A stretch of 64,000 bases of DNA, from positions 9,112,764 through 9,176,763 of the forward strand of contig CM119264.1 in the NCBI GenBank assembly GCA_051294375.1. The letters are read 5' to 3'. The notes beneath the pieces were generated by a model. That model did no database searches, was not told the origin of the DNA, and saw only the letters and a program-made list of their open reading frames with translations. Shown here piece by piece: positions 23,400-36,422 of this stretch; the first letter of the stretch is position 1; each line of letters begins with the position of its first letter. The translations under genes and the position numbers were made by a program. This stretch comes from Paraspadella gotoi. Taxonomy: Eukaryota; Chaetognatha.

Positions 23400-24713
23400 C
23401 ACCTTGAGAAAACTTTATTATTTTGAATTTGTTCGTTAGTTTTTAGTGAGATTTGAAATCATCACATATTATTTGTATGTGGTTTGAGACTGATTATTCT
23501 CTTTGAATTCGTTTTTTTCTTTTCTTCTTTTCAGATCCCTTTTTGTTTTCATTTTGTAGATTTAAAGATCGTACTAAAATTCACAAAGCAGGGCAGTAAA
23601 CCGAGTGCGCGTCAAAACCTTGTTCTTTTGTCTGATCCCGCTTTTTAAATTTTATCCTCTATTCTTCGTAGAAGCAGACGAAAATTAACACTTCGACATT
23701 TTCCTTTGTTTTCCGTTGGTTTTTATCTTTTATCGTCAAACTTACTTGTCGCGAGCTTTCCGGTTATAAAAAAAAAAATTTCTAGGAAATTTAATTCAGA
23801 ACTTTGTTCAATAAGTTGAATTACTTTATCCACATTTTTTTTATCATAAATTTAATATAAAAATTCAATATTAAAAAAAAATATTTTTTAAGTTAAGCAA
23901 ATTTTCTCTATATATCTCAAAACGAATCTCAAAATATTAAAAATAAATATAAAATAAAATCTCTCTCTCTCCTAAGCCTGGAAAACAGGGCGCGGAATGG
24001 GCTGATGTTGTTTTATGACATTAATCTCGGTTGTTGCACCGAAAGAAACATTATTCTGAAATAATCGCGATTGCGAAGCGGAAAGCGAGAGATGGCCAAA
24101 TTAGATTCAGCGCTAATGCGTTTTTCCTTCTTCTCCCCCCCCATTAATGTAATGGCGCCGCTAAGTGTCATTGTTACGTTGATTGTTACAGACGGTTGGG
24201 CCGGAACAAAAAAAACGTGACACTTTGGAGTCGGCGGAAACCGGGCCGATTGAACGGGCGGGGAGAAAACTTGTTTAATTGCACTTCGAGGTTGTTCTGA
24301 ATATTTAAAATTGTCGCTTGTTTAAAATAAAAAAGAAAAAATAAATTAAAAAAGTTTCATTCCATTTTACAGATTGCTAAGAATTGCGCAAACAGAAAAT
24401 AATTTTAAAGAATAGCTCTAGTAAAAAAACATACCGCGCTAAATTTTATTTTATTACCCTTTTCTATTTTTCCTTATTTTTTTGTTCTCAATTAAATTCG
24501 TTATCATTTTCTCTCTTCCTAGTTTCCTTATCTTTTTTTTTCTTCTCTCCAGTATTACCTTTCTTTTTCTCATTCGGCCTCGCAGCGCTTCGCTTCTCTT
24601 CGTATTCATCTTCCGGTCTGAATGTTCCACCATGGCTTCTTTCAAAGAAAAAAAAAGCACGAGAGGAGAGAGGGGCGCGGAGAGATGAGAGAGACGAGAG
24701 AAGAGAATAGAGA

Positions 24714-24750
<37 letters not shown>

Positions 24751-25584
24751 CTTTTTACAAAAAACATCCTGAAAGACACGAGACGTTTGCCAAAAAAAAG
24801 CGTTTTTTGCTATCTTATAAAAAATCGATGAAAACGGAAAGACGGGCAGAAAAGAGAGAAAAAAGGAAAGAAAAAAGGAGAAAGAAAGGGGGAAAAAGGA
24901 GTAAGAAAGAGTAAGACAAAATATATAGAAAAACTTTTTTTTAAAAATGAAAAGAACCAAAAAAGTGTTTTTAAAACAAACAAGATTTTTTGAAGGCTTT
25001 CCCTTCGTATCCGATAATTTTTTTTTCAAATACAAGACACTATCGGTTTATCGGCATCACTCAACCGCAGTCAACGCAGTCAGCAGTCAATTTACAATCA
25101 GGATAAATCGGACAGACGGACAACCGAAAACCGGACAACAAAACAACCGATCTTGTTCCGAAGCTCAATAAAACAAATTGAAAGAGAGACAATCTTATTA
25201 AATGAGAAAAATACGGAGGGACCAACGACTCAGTAGGAGTGCCCTTTTCCGAAAAAAAAACCCCCAAAAACATGATGAACGAAACCATGAGAAATGATTC
25301 GGGCCTCGACACGAGCGCTTGTTATCGGGACGAGAGAAAGAAGCGGCTCAAAAAAATGGCGGGAGCCCAATTTCCCGCAGCTCCGTTATTTTTCTGTTTG
25401 TTTCATTTTTTTTTCTTCAACCCCTTTTTTTTTCTTTTCATTTCTGTCGTAATTCTTTCTCGTTTCCCTTTTTTTTTCCTTCCATTTTGCTTTTTTTCTT
25501 TTTATCTTTTTCTCGTCCTCCTCCCAAAACCGGGATTTGAATTTCAATCTCGGATTTCGACATAACTTTTCAACTCAAGGACTT

Positions 25585-25654
<70 letters not shown>

Positions 25655-26230
25655 GGCTGATTTCTTACTCTCGACTGGCACTAGCAGAGTTTTCGGTTGG
25701 ACGACGAAGATGACATAGCGTTAAGGAGAACAATGACGAAGACGGAAAGGGGAGGAAATACAATTTCGGAGACGATGTTTACAACAGGGAATTTGACGAG
25801 AGTATTTAACTTCGAAGAGAACGATTTGACGACTTACATGGAATTTAAGTCAGGAATAAAGGTCGATGGAAAAATGTTGCTTTTCCTTCCGACGACAGTT
25901 TGACTTACATTTCTGTGCAATATTGATTTCCCTTTTAATGAAAGCGCTGCGCGACAACAAGAAAAAGGAAGGAAAAATAAGATCATAAAAAACCTTTTTT
26001 TTCTACCGAACTCTCTGCTCCTATTCCTCCCAAAGTACTAAGCAGTATCCGCAATGACCGCAGATGGTAACTTAATTTGGCTACAATCGGAACAAAGACG
26101 GCGATTGATTGCCGATAAAATGGAATGGTAAGGTAATACATATTTCTGCAGAAGCAATCGAATATGTAAAACCTCATTGAATTCTGCACTTGTGAAACTT
26201 AATACATTTTCAACATATTTGTTCGTTGAT
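23400..26230. other. Non-coding, homopurine and homopyrimidine patches
   Basis: AT-rich sequence with a GA tract at 24,661-24,750, a CT/T-rich patch at 25,370-25,580 and pure (CT)n at 25,585-25,652. No gene recognised. Confidence 0.6.
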
Positions 26231-26235
26231 TCTCG

Positions 26236-26425
26236 CTTTTCTTCTCTTTCCCCTCTTTTCTATCTTCTTCTTCCTCTTCTTCTCCTTGTCCTACTTTTTC
26301 CCCTCATTGTCCTCCTCATTGTCCTCCTCAACTTCCTTCTTCTCTTTCCCCTCTTTTCTATCTTCCTCTTCCTCTTCTTCTCCTTGTCCTACTTTTTCCC
26401 TTCATTGTCCTCCTCAACTTCCTTC
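26236..26425. repeat. Tandem duplication of a pyrimidine-rich unit of about 95 bp
   Basis: CTTCTCTTTCCCCTCTTTTC through CATTGTCCTCCTCAACTTC occurs twice in a row with few differences. The second unit is the point where alignment to segment A copy 2 (31,295) begins. Confidence 0.8.
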
Positions 26426-27290
26426 TTCTCCTTCGTAGTAATTAAATCGAGACCAACTAGAAAAAAATTCCTCCTCTTCTTCGCATTAGCGCCTCGTTTC
26501 CTCTTTGCGCGCATTCGTTTCGCATTCGTTTCGCACGCGCAGGTTTCTTTACTTCCTTTCTTGCGGCAAAAACGATTACCCGCGTGCATTTGCGCTCATT
26601 TGCAGACTGTCGGGCTTTCCCGGCATTTGCGTCGTCGTCCTCGCCCTCATGCACTGCATGCACATTTTGTGCTTGAAGGTCATCGTGCGTTCAAGATTTT
26701 CGAGGTCGTCGCCATCGTCGTTGCGGTTTTCGTCGTCGCCATCGTCGTTGCGGTTTTCATCGTCGTTATCGTCTACAAATAAATCCGCTAACGACAGTAA
26801 CAGAGAATACAAAAAACAAAAAGAACCAAAAACAACAACTACGAATAAAATTAAAAAAAACAACATAAAACGAAAAACATTGACAGATTTACAACTTCTT
26901 CAAAAACAAAATACATATACTAGTTGATCAATCGAACTAAAATGAAAGGCGACTGAAAATTAAAGTAAACCGACAATAAAAATGAAAAAAACAAAACAGC
27001 GATCATCGAAACGACTTCAACGCAGCAGAGCAATAAAACAACAACGAAGAAAGAAACTCTGAACGACTGCGTGAGATGAGAAAGTCGTTCATTCCGACGA
27101 AAAGGTCAAAGGCATCTCGCCGCCCAAAGAAATCAACCGAAGAGAAAGAAAGAGAAACTGAGTCGAGTCGAAACTTCGCTCAACGCAAAGTACGAGTTTT
27201 AAACGAAATTTCCTGCTTTGGACGAATTGCTTGCTTTTTTTTTATTTTAAGAACCGTCATTTTTGTCTATTTAAAAAATATTTAAATATG

Positions 27291-27920
27291 AATGTATACT
27301 AAGGCGTAGTGAAAGTTATATACGAAAATTCTAAAAAGTCAATTATGAACAACTACCATCAGTGAACATTAATTTGTAAAAAAAATTAATTTTATGTTTT
27401 TTAATTTTCGCAGTAGGCTATATTTTATATATAGTACTATCCTTATAAATCGAAAAATTTAAAATAGGCTTTTCTTAATTTGGATTGCAGATTTGAAATT
27501 TCTCGTCAAAAGTTGATAAAAGAAAATATAATCAATTTTTAAAAATTCTTTCATTATTGGGTTAAAAATTAAAAAACTAATTTAATATATAAAAGGTTAA
27601 TTTTCCAGCTTAAAATATAGCTTTTTCTAATTTTTTGACCCACTTAATGAAGGAATTTTTCAAAAAGAGTTATATTTCTTTTTATCAACTTTTTTATGAC
27701 GAATCCCAAATCTGCAAAAAATCTTAGAAAAAAACTGTTTTTAAATTTAACATTTATTGGCTTAGTACTAGTATAAATATGGCCTACTGCGTAAATTGAA
27801 AAATTTATTATAAATGTTTTTTATTACATAAATGTTCATAGTATAATGTTGTTCATTCATCACTTTTAGAATTTTAATTAAAGTTAAATTTAGAAATTTT
27901 ACTACGCCTTAATGTATACT
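27291..27920. mobile_element. Foldback/MITE element with long terminal inverted repeats and 10-bp target-site duplication
   Basis: The element proper is 27,301-27,910. It begins AAGGCGTAGT and ends ACTACGCCTT. The two halves are inverted copies of each other, with moderate divergence, almost to the centre near 27,605, so each arm is about 300 bases. For example, GCAGTAGGCTATATTT on the left matches GCAGTAGGCCATATTT read from the right. The direct repeat AATGTATACT flanks both ends exactly (27,291-27,300 and 27,911-27,920). It has no coding capacity. The duplication length and arm design fit Mutator-like or foldback non-autonomous elements; the superfamily is inference. Confidence 0.87.
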
Positions 27921-28049
27921 TTTCGTTTTCGGCTCTAAATTTCCCACCTCCTTTGGTGACCATGAAGTGGGAATTATATGAACGTTGCAGCCTCGACGGT
28001 TGAGAGGAAGATAGAGATAGAGATGAAAAGAAAACTTGTTTTTCATCTC

Positions 28050-28065
28050 TTTCAAGTGCCTTCTC

Positions 28066-28121
<56 letters not shown>

Positions 28122-28887
28122 AATCAGAATGCAAATTGTTGTCGTTCTCCACAGCCAGTATTTTTTTTTTAAATTTAGCTTTTTTTTACAGATTCTTTCT
28201 TTTCTTTGAAAAGAAAAAAAAAGAAAAGTCGCATCTGCGAGTCGCTATTTTTTTACGAAAGAAAACGAGAATCCGCGCAAAGTCTATCTTCGACTTCGAT
28301 GTCGACTTTTTTAACGAGCTCTCTCTTTTCTCTCTCTTTTCTCTCTCCTATCTTTTTTCTGTCTTCTCTGTATTTTTTTTTCATCATTGCTATCATTTCT
28401 TCATCCCCTAGTTTTTCGTTCTTTTCTAAATTGCTCTCTTTTCTTTCTTCTCTTTTTTCTCTTTTTCCTCTCACTCTTTATTTTATCAATGCTGTTACTT
28501 TTTAATCATTTTTCTGTCTAATCCTTTGTCAATTCTCTTTTTTCTTTGTTCTCTCTCTTTTTTTTTATCTTTTTTTTTTATCTTTGCTCCCTTTTCTTCG
28601 TCCTATCTTTTTCTGGCTTCAAGAGGTTTCTCCATTTTGTTCCTTTCTTCTCTCTTGTCCCGTTTATTTATTTTACTTAACCATTAATATTCTTTTTATT
28701 TATCCTCTCTCCTTCCTACAACATTTCATCGTTGTTCTTATTTTTTGTATATATATATATGTGTATATATTTATTAATTTGAACAAATAGTATAATTGAA
28801 TAAATGTTTTCTTGTTTTTTGAATATTTCTTTAACTGTTTTCTTACTTTTCTTTGTATTTTTTGTTCTGTCATTGGAGTCTGATTCT

Positions 28888-28921
<34 letters not shown>

Positions 28922-29006
28922 TCTGTCTTCTGTCTTCCTATTCTTTTTTCTTGTTCTTCTCCATTTCCCTTTTTTCGTTTTTATGTGACACTTTTCGACT
29001 TTCCTA

Positions 29007-29096
<90 letters not shown>

Positions 29097-29155
29097 TCCT
29101 CTTTCACTCCTTCTCCCTTCCCCTCTTCCCATCCCGTCCCCCACGTATTCTGTCA
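28050..29155. repeat. Kilobase-scale pyrimidine-rich strand with CT and T runs
   Basis: The plus strand is overwhelmingly C and T for about 1.1 kb, apart from a patch near 28,130-28,310. It includes (CT)n at 28,060-28,121 and 29,008-29,092 and about 32 consecutive T at 28,889-28,920. A copy spans 34,160-35,235. The many Ser/Phe/Leu frames here are not genes. Confidence 0.9.
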
Positions 29156-30041
29156 CAAACCGAAATGTTTCTTGAAGAGAAGGAAATTAAAGCGGAAGGC
29201 GAACCGGAGTCTTCGATGGACGCGGGAAATGTGAAACTTGTTTTTATGGGTGAGGATTCTGGCGGCGGGGCCTCTCACTTTCATCGCCTTTAAACTCTCC
29301 CCAGAATTCTTGGGGGGGGGGAATCGCATTGTGCATTCCCTCCTATTTGAATGTATGGATTTACTATAGATATTGATATATTTTCTAGAGTAAACGAAAG
29401 GAGGAAACACAACATTTGTCCCAATAATCTGGTAGACTTCCAAAGTGCGAACAAGTTTGAAAACGAACAATACTTTTCTCCCTGCCAAACTCATCGCAAC
29501 AATCTCCTTCGAAGGGGACGGACATGATAAGTAAAATAAGTAAATACAAAATAAACACAACTCACATTTTATTATAGTTAATGACCTCACAGGCCCACCC
29601 GCCACTCATGATATCTAAGTCATAAAAGGTTTTTTTTCTATGAATTGGGAGAAGCAAAATACATGAGCATCATCGTCATCGTCGTCGTCATCGTCGTTTT
29701 CGTCGTCCCGTGGGAATGCGGGTGCCAAACAAACGAAATTCGAGTTCTGAGCTTTGATCCGCGAACTGTCAACATGTTTCACGAACTTTCACGGCACCGT
29801 GACACGTCAGCGACTGAAAGCCTCACCAGTGAGGATTCACCGGAAACATGCCCAAACTTATGCTTCCAGAACAACGGGATCACTCATTTCAAATTATAAT
29901 TAGGCTAAAGCCAAGCTCGGAATTTTCGAAAGTGAGAAGCTCCTGACGATTCCGAAAATGTATTCACTTTACTTTTTTTTCAAGAGGCGTCATCGTTTTT
30001 TTGATTTTTTTTGTATCTATATAAAATAAAAGAAACTATTT

Positions 30042-30322
30042 GAAGAGTTGCAGCCCAAACGGTAAGGCGGTTTCTCATTAATTTGGCATGAATTACCTTT
30101 AGGTCACGAACGTCCCAATTCTATGAAAAGATACTTTCAAAAATTTGCCTTCCTTCATATAAAATTTGATTATTTTAATCAATTTTTGGGATTAATTCCT
30201 TTGAATTCGAAAAAACATTTTTTCCAAAACGCGCTCATAGAAATCTCCCACACCTTTCTTTCTTGCCCAAGATATTTTTTTTCTTCAAGAAGGAGTCCAA
30301 GCGGTTTGAGCTGCAACTCTTC
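30042..30322. mobile_element. Inverted-repeat element (GAAGAGTTGCAGC family)
   Basis: The left end GAAGAGTTGCAGCCCAAAC and the inverted right end GAAGAGTTGCAGCTCAAAC differ at one position over 19 bases. It is 281 bp long with an AT-rich, non-coding interior. I could not identify a target-site duplication. A truncated relative is at 11,781. Confidence 0.7.
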
Positions 30323-31231
30323 GTTTTTAACTTCACTTCGTCAAAGAAAGTTAAATTCTGTACACTCATTAAATTCATATAAACATTTACATAACAGTAA
30401 AAAGTCAAATTGAAATAAATTCGATAAGTTTTTAAAACTCATAAAACTCATAAAAGTATAAAAACCCGTCTGGAAAATGTGTAGAGTAGTTTATTTTAGA
30501 CTTATTAGTGATACAACTCCAAGTATGGTACTTGTTCCCAAAGGAAGAATTTAAATATATAAGAAGTAGAAATTGAGCTTACAGTAAAGAATTCAGAGTT
30601 TAAGTTAAAAATTTAGTTGTTAAGAAATTTTAGCTTACATATAAAAAATTAATTTTTCTCTTGAAAATCTAAGTTTACCAATAAGAAATATTTTGTTTAA
30701 ATTTTGAACATTTTATGTAGATTTTTAAATGTTTTCGATATTATTTTTCAATAGAAAACGCTCTTACAAGATATGAGAAAATGATTAAGATACAGTAAAA
30801 TTAAGATCTAATCTACATTTTAGGTTGAGTGAGTCCCTGGCCTTAACGAAAGAAAAATTAGATAATGAACTATAAAGATTTAATTAAATATTTTTTTTTT
30901 TTAAATTATGCTCAACATCTTGGAGACGTTTGTGACTGGGCGTATGAGTGCACAACGAGATTGAAGAAATTAAAAAGTTTCTACTTGTGAGTTTACTTTT
31001 GGATTTATCTTTAAAAAAATTAAATCTGGTTTTTTTTTTCTCTCAAATTTTTTTAGGTATATGTACTATTTTCTTTAATAAAGGCTATAACAGCTGCTTA
31101 GATTACACGTCTTATGGCACTGGCACCGCTCTAACTGTTTCTCTCTCCAAGTCCCGCGCGCCCATTTTTCGAAACGTGCAACTCGAAGAATTTAACACTT
31201 GAGTATTTTATCAGCCGCCCCACCCTGTTGT

Positions 31232-31256
31232 NNNNNNNNNNNNNNNNNNNNNNNNN
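31232..31256. other. Assembly gap (25 N) between the two copies of segment A
   Basis: Exactly 25 Ns, unlike the 10-N gaps elsewhere. Copy 1 ends 20 bases before it. Confidence 0.99.
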
Positions 31257-32814
31257 AGAGAGGAGATGCATGCATTAGAGAGTACTCTACATATCTCATT
31301 CTTCCTTTCTTTCGTTTCCCCTCTTTTCTATCTTCCTCTTTTTCCTCTTGCTTCTCCTTGTCATGTTATGTAATCTTTTTGCCTTCATTGTCCTCCTCAA
31401 CATCCTTCTTTCTCTTCGTAGAATAAAACGTAGTAATTAAATCGAAGACCAACTAGAAAAAAAATTCTCTCTTCTTGCGCATTTGCGCCTCGTTTCCGTC
31501 ATTATCTTTGGCGGCGCAATATATCGTTTCGCATTCGTTCGCACGCCGCTAGGTTTCTTTTACTCTTTCTTGCGGCTTTGGGCGGGCAAAAAAACGATTA
31601 CCGACGTGCATTGCTCGCTCTCATTTGGCAAGACGTCGGCTTTCCCGGCCATTTGGCGTCGTCGTCCTCCCCAGAACGCGCTCATTGGTTTCGCACTTTT
31701 GCATAGCACATTTTGTGCTTAGTAAGATCAGCGTCATACGTGCGTTCCAGATTTCGACGAAAGGATCGTTAACCGCCATCCTGCGTTGCGGTTGTTCCGC
31801 TGTCGTCGCCATCGTCGTTGGCGGTTTTCATATCGTCGTTAATTCTGTCTACAAATAAATCCGTTGCCTATGGCACACATAGTAAACAGAAGATACAAAA
31901 CAAGAACCAAAAACACAACATAACGCGAATAAAAATTAAAAAAAACAACAATCAAAAACGAAAAACAAATTGACAGATATTACAACTTCTTACCACAAAA
32001 CCAAAATCATATACTGCCGAGTGCGCTTGATCTATAACCTTCGATCGATCTAAAATGGTGAATTCTGTTAATCGGAGGACAGACGGGGCGCGTGGTTTTG
32101 TATTTTTTCTAGCACTGTCTAGCGTCTGCGTTTATTAATGTAAGGGCTTTCGACGCCAATCTGTTTTTTTCCTTCGAGTTCTTCCTTGATAATGAAAATT
32201 AAGTAAAAGGGCCAGAGGCTTTATCCGAAGTCGTTTCACCGGAAAAAAACGCGTTGTTTGATGAATCTCTTCGGCAGAATAAACTTAACGCTGACCTGGA
32301 TGAAGGCTAATTTAAAAACCCTAAGCCTGAATAGACCGATCAAGATAATAATCCATTCTCAGTATGGAAAACCAGCCGCGATAATCCGAAAGTCTTCACA
32401 GGGCAGAGCAAAGAGCAATAAAACAACACGAAGGAAAGAAACCTCTCCTGAACTGACTTGCGTGAAGATGAGAGAGAAGATCGTTCATTGAAGCCGCTAT
32501 AATCCGAACGAAAAATGGATCAAGATAGCCCATCTTATATCGGTCGCTGCCCCAAAGAACAAGAAAATAAACCGAAGAGAAAGAAACAGCTTACGCTGAG
32601 AATACTGAAGTAGATAAGTCGAGAAACTTCCGCTCAAGCGCGCCAGACGCAAAGTACGCAGTGATAAGTGAGTTTAAGGAAAACGAAATGGTGCTTGACC
32701 GAGTTGGCTTTGGTGAAACGAATTTGCTTGTGCATTTTTCTTCTTTAATTTTATAGCGAGAACCGCGCTTCGACCGGAATGATTTCTTGGTGTTATTTAA
32801 AAATACTGTTAAAT

Positions 32815-33605
32815 TGATGTATCTAGCTATGTAATAGTTATATCCGAAATTCTAAAAGTCAATTATGAACAACATACCTATCAGTGAAGCATTAATTTGT
32901 AAAAAAAATTAATTTTATGTTTTTTAAATTTTCGGCAGTAGGCTATATTTAATATATAAGTACTATCTTATAAACCCAAAATCCAAATATTTTAAATAAA
33001 GGGCCTTTATAGTCTCTCATTCTTTGAATAGCAGATTTGCGAATTCCTCGTGAACAAACTTTAGTTGATAAAAAGAAAACACATATAAATCGCATATGAT
33101 TGTTTAAAAATTCTTTCATTCACCATTTTGGGTTATAAAAAATTAAAAAAAATCTATATTTAATATAGCTAAAAAAGAGCTTATATGTATTAGATCGATA
33201 GCTTAAAAATATAGCCTTTGGTTTCTAATTTTTGGACCGGCACTTAGAATGAAGGAATTTGTTCCAAAAAGAGTTATATTTCTTTTTAAAACAACCTTTT
33301 TTATGACGAAGTCCAAATCTGCATAAAAAATCTTAAGAAAAAAGCTGTTTTGAAATTTTTAGCCACATTGTATTGTGATTGGTTTATAGGTACTTAGTCA
33401 CTAAATATGGCTACTGAGCGTAAGTTTTAGAAGATCGAAAAAATTATTTAATTACTAAATTTGGTGTAATAAGACAGTAATGTTCATAGTTAGTATAATG
33501 TGTTCTTTACGATTGATTGATTTCACTGTATTTAGAATTTTTTTTAAGTAAATTAGAGTTAAATTTAGTGAAAAATTTTAATTGATTATATCTAGAGCTT
33601 TAATG
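32815..33605. mobile_element. Foldback element, noisy second copy
   Basis: The same element inside segment A copy 2, lengthened by many small insertions. The terminal repeats and the target duplication are no longer intact. Confidence 0.7.
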
Positions 33606-34163
33606 GGAAATACTTTTCGTTTTTCGGTCTCTAAATTTCTCCATTCCTTTGGTGACCATGATTTGAATGAAGTGGGAATTAAATATTGATTGAACCTGGA
33701 TGTGCAATGCCTTCGACGGTTTTGAGATGGAAATGATGGATAGTATGATAGAAGATGAAAGAAACGTTGTTTTTCTATCTGCTTTGCAAGTGCCGTTTTA
33801 TCTCTTTCTTTCAATCTCGTTTACTTTACTCATCTGACTCTCTCATGCCTCTCTCTCCGCTTAAGACCAGCGCTCTTCGCATTTTTCTCTCTAAGGCAAT
33901 CAGCCGCATCCCCTCCCAGAAAAGCGGACACGCAATTGCAAGGAACGACTCGTCTTGATGACGATTTGGCGGCAGACGACAATTAGACTGACTGTCGCCG
34001 AGCGATCCCAGGCGTCAGCGCCAGCCAGGGCGCCGAACGTCTCTCGTTTGCGCAGAGAAGCCCACCGCTCTACGGCATCCCAGAAGGTCTATCTCTCATA
34101 TCGTCGAGTCCTCATCTCTTCTTCGGTTGCCTACTTCCCCATCGTCATCTCCCGTAGTCTATC

Positions 34164-34200
<37 letters not shown>

Positions 34201-34977
34201 CTCTCAAAATCAGAATGCAAATTGTTGTCGTTCTCCACAGCCAGTATTTTTTTTTTTAAAATTTAGCTTTTTTTTACAGATTCTTTCTTTCTTTGAAAAG
34301 AAAAAAAAGAAAAGTCGCATTCTGCGAGTCGTATTTTTTTACGAAAGAAAAACGAGAATCCGCGCAAAAGTCTATCTTCGACTTCGATGTCCGACTTTTT
34401 TAACGAGCTCTCTCTTTTCTCTCTCCTATCTTTTTTCTGTCTTCTCTCTGTGATTTTTTTTTCATCATTGCTATCATTTCTTCATACCCTAGTTTTTTCG
34501 TTCTTTTCTAAATTGCTCGTCTTTTCTTTCTTCTCTTTTTTCTCTTTTTCCTCTCACTCTTTATTTTATCAATGCTGTTACTTTTTAATCATTTTTTGGT
34601 CTAATCCTTTGTCAATTCTCTTTTTCTTTGTTCTCTCTCTTTCTTTTTTTTAAATCTTTTTTTTTTATCTTTGCTCCCTTTTCTTCGTCCTAATCTTTTT
34701 GGCTTCAGAGGTTTCTCCATTTTGTTCTTTATTCTCTCTTGTCCCGTTTATTTATTTTACTTAACCATTAATATTCTTTTTATTTATCGCTCTCTCCTTC
34801 CTACAAACATTTCATCGTTGTTCTTATTTTTTGTATTATATATATGTGTTATATAATTTATTAATTTGAACAAATAGTATAATTGAATAAATGTTTTCTT
34901 GTTTTTTGAATATTTCTTTAACTGTTTTCTTAACTTTTCTTTGTCATTTTTTGTTTCTGTCATTGGAGTCTGATTCT

Positions 34978-35010
<33 letters not shown>

Positions 35011-36132
35011 TCTGTCTTCTGTCTTCCTTCTTTTTTCTTGTTTCTCCATTTCCCTTTTTTTTCGTTATTAATGTGACACTTTTGACTTTCCTACTCTCTC
35101 TCTCTCTCTTTCCTCTCTCTCATCTCTCTTTCATTTCTCTCTTCTTTCTCTGCTCTCTCTCTCTCTCTCATTCTCTCTTACAATTCCTCTTTCACTCCTT
35201 CTCCCTTCCTCTTCCCATCCCGTCCCCCACGTATTCTGTCACAAAACGAAATGTTTCTTGAAGAGAAAGGAAATTAAAGGCGGAAGGCGAACCGGAGTCT
35301 TCGATGGACGCGGGAAATGTGAAACTTGTTTTTATGGTGAGGATTCTGGCGGCGGGGCCTCTCACTGTTCATCGCCTTTAAACTCTCCCCAGAATTCTTG
35401 GGGGGGGGGAATGCGCATTGTGCATTCCCTCCTATTTGAATGTATGGATTTACTATAGATATTGATAATATTTTCTAGAGTAAACGAAAGGAGGAAAACA
35501 ACATTTGTCCCAATAATCTGGTAGACTTCCAAAGTGTCGAACAAGTTTTGAAAACGAACAATACTTTTCTCCCTGCCTAACTCATCGGCAAACAATCTCC
35601 TTCGAAGGGGACGGACATGAATAAGTAAAATAAGTAATACAAAATAACACATCACTTTTATTATAGTTAATAGACCTCACAGGCCCACCCGCCACTCATG
35701 AATATCTAAGTCATAAAAGGTTTTTTTTCTATGAATTGGGAGAAGCAAAATACATGAGCATCATCGTCATCGTCGTCGTCATCGTCGTTTTCGTCGTCCC
35801 GTGGGAATGCGGGTGCCAAACAAAGGAAATTCGAGTTCTAAGCTTTGATCCGCGAACTGTCCAACATGTTTCACCGAACTTTCACGGCACCGTGACACGT
35901 CAGACTGAAGCCTGACCAGTGAGGATTCACCGGAAACATCCCCAAACTTATCTTCCAGAAGCAACGGGATCACTCAATTCAAATTATATAATTAGGCTAA
36001 AGCCAAGCTCGGATTTCGAAAGGAGAAGCTCCTGACGATTCCGAAAATGTATTCACTTTACTATTTTTTTCAAAAGGCGTCATCGTTTTTTTGATTTTTT
36101 TTGTAGCTATTAAAATAAAAGAAACCTAATTT

Positions 36133-36422
36133 GAAGAGTTGCAGCCCAAACGGTAAGGCGGTTTCTCATTAAATTTGGCATGAATTACCTTTAGGTCACG
36201 AACGTCCAATTCTATGAAAGAAGTTACTTTCAAAAATTTGCCTTCCTTCATATAAAATTTGATTATTTTAATCAATTTTTGGGATTAATTCCTTGAATTC
36301 TTTGAAACGAAAAAACATTTTTTCCAAAACGCGCTCATAGAAATCTCCAACACCTTTCTTTCTTGCCCAAGATATTTTTTTTCTTCAAGAAGAGTCCAAG
36401 CGGTTTGAGCTGCAACTCTTTC
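36133..36422. mobile_element. Inverted-repeat element, second copy
   Basis: Counterpart of 30,042-30,322 within segment A copy 2, with a few indels. Confidence 0.65.

Larger units (their letters stand above)
26335..31211. repeat. Segment A, copy 1 (about 4.9 kb)
   Basis: The whole stretch recurs in the same order and orientation at 31,295-37,272. No gene is recognised. It holds a foldback element, an inverted-repeat element, a CT-rich stretch and short GTC runs. Confidence 0.92.

Noticed and set aside
29165-29249. Possible first coding exon (MFLEEKEIKAEGEPESS..., then KLVFMG and a GTGAGG donor)
   Set aside because: The end faintly recalls the first strand of small GTPases, but no P-loop exon follows, the second copy of the segment breaks the frame, and there is no splice partner.
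29645-29899. 84-codon frame with a hydrophobic Val/Ile run that looks like a membrane segment
   Set aside because: The hydrophobic run is a (GTC/ATC)n triplet repeat, and the rest has no recognisable features.
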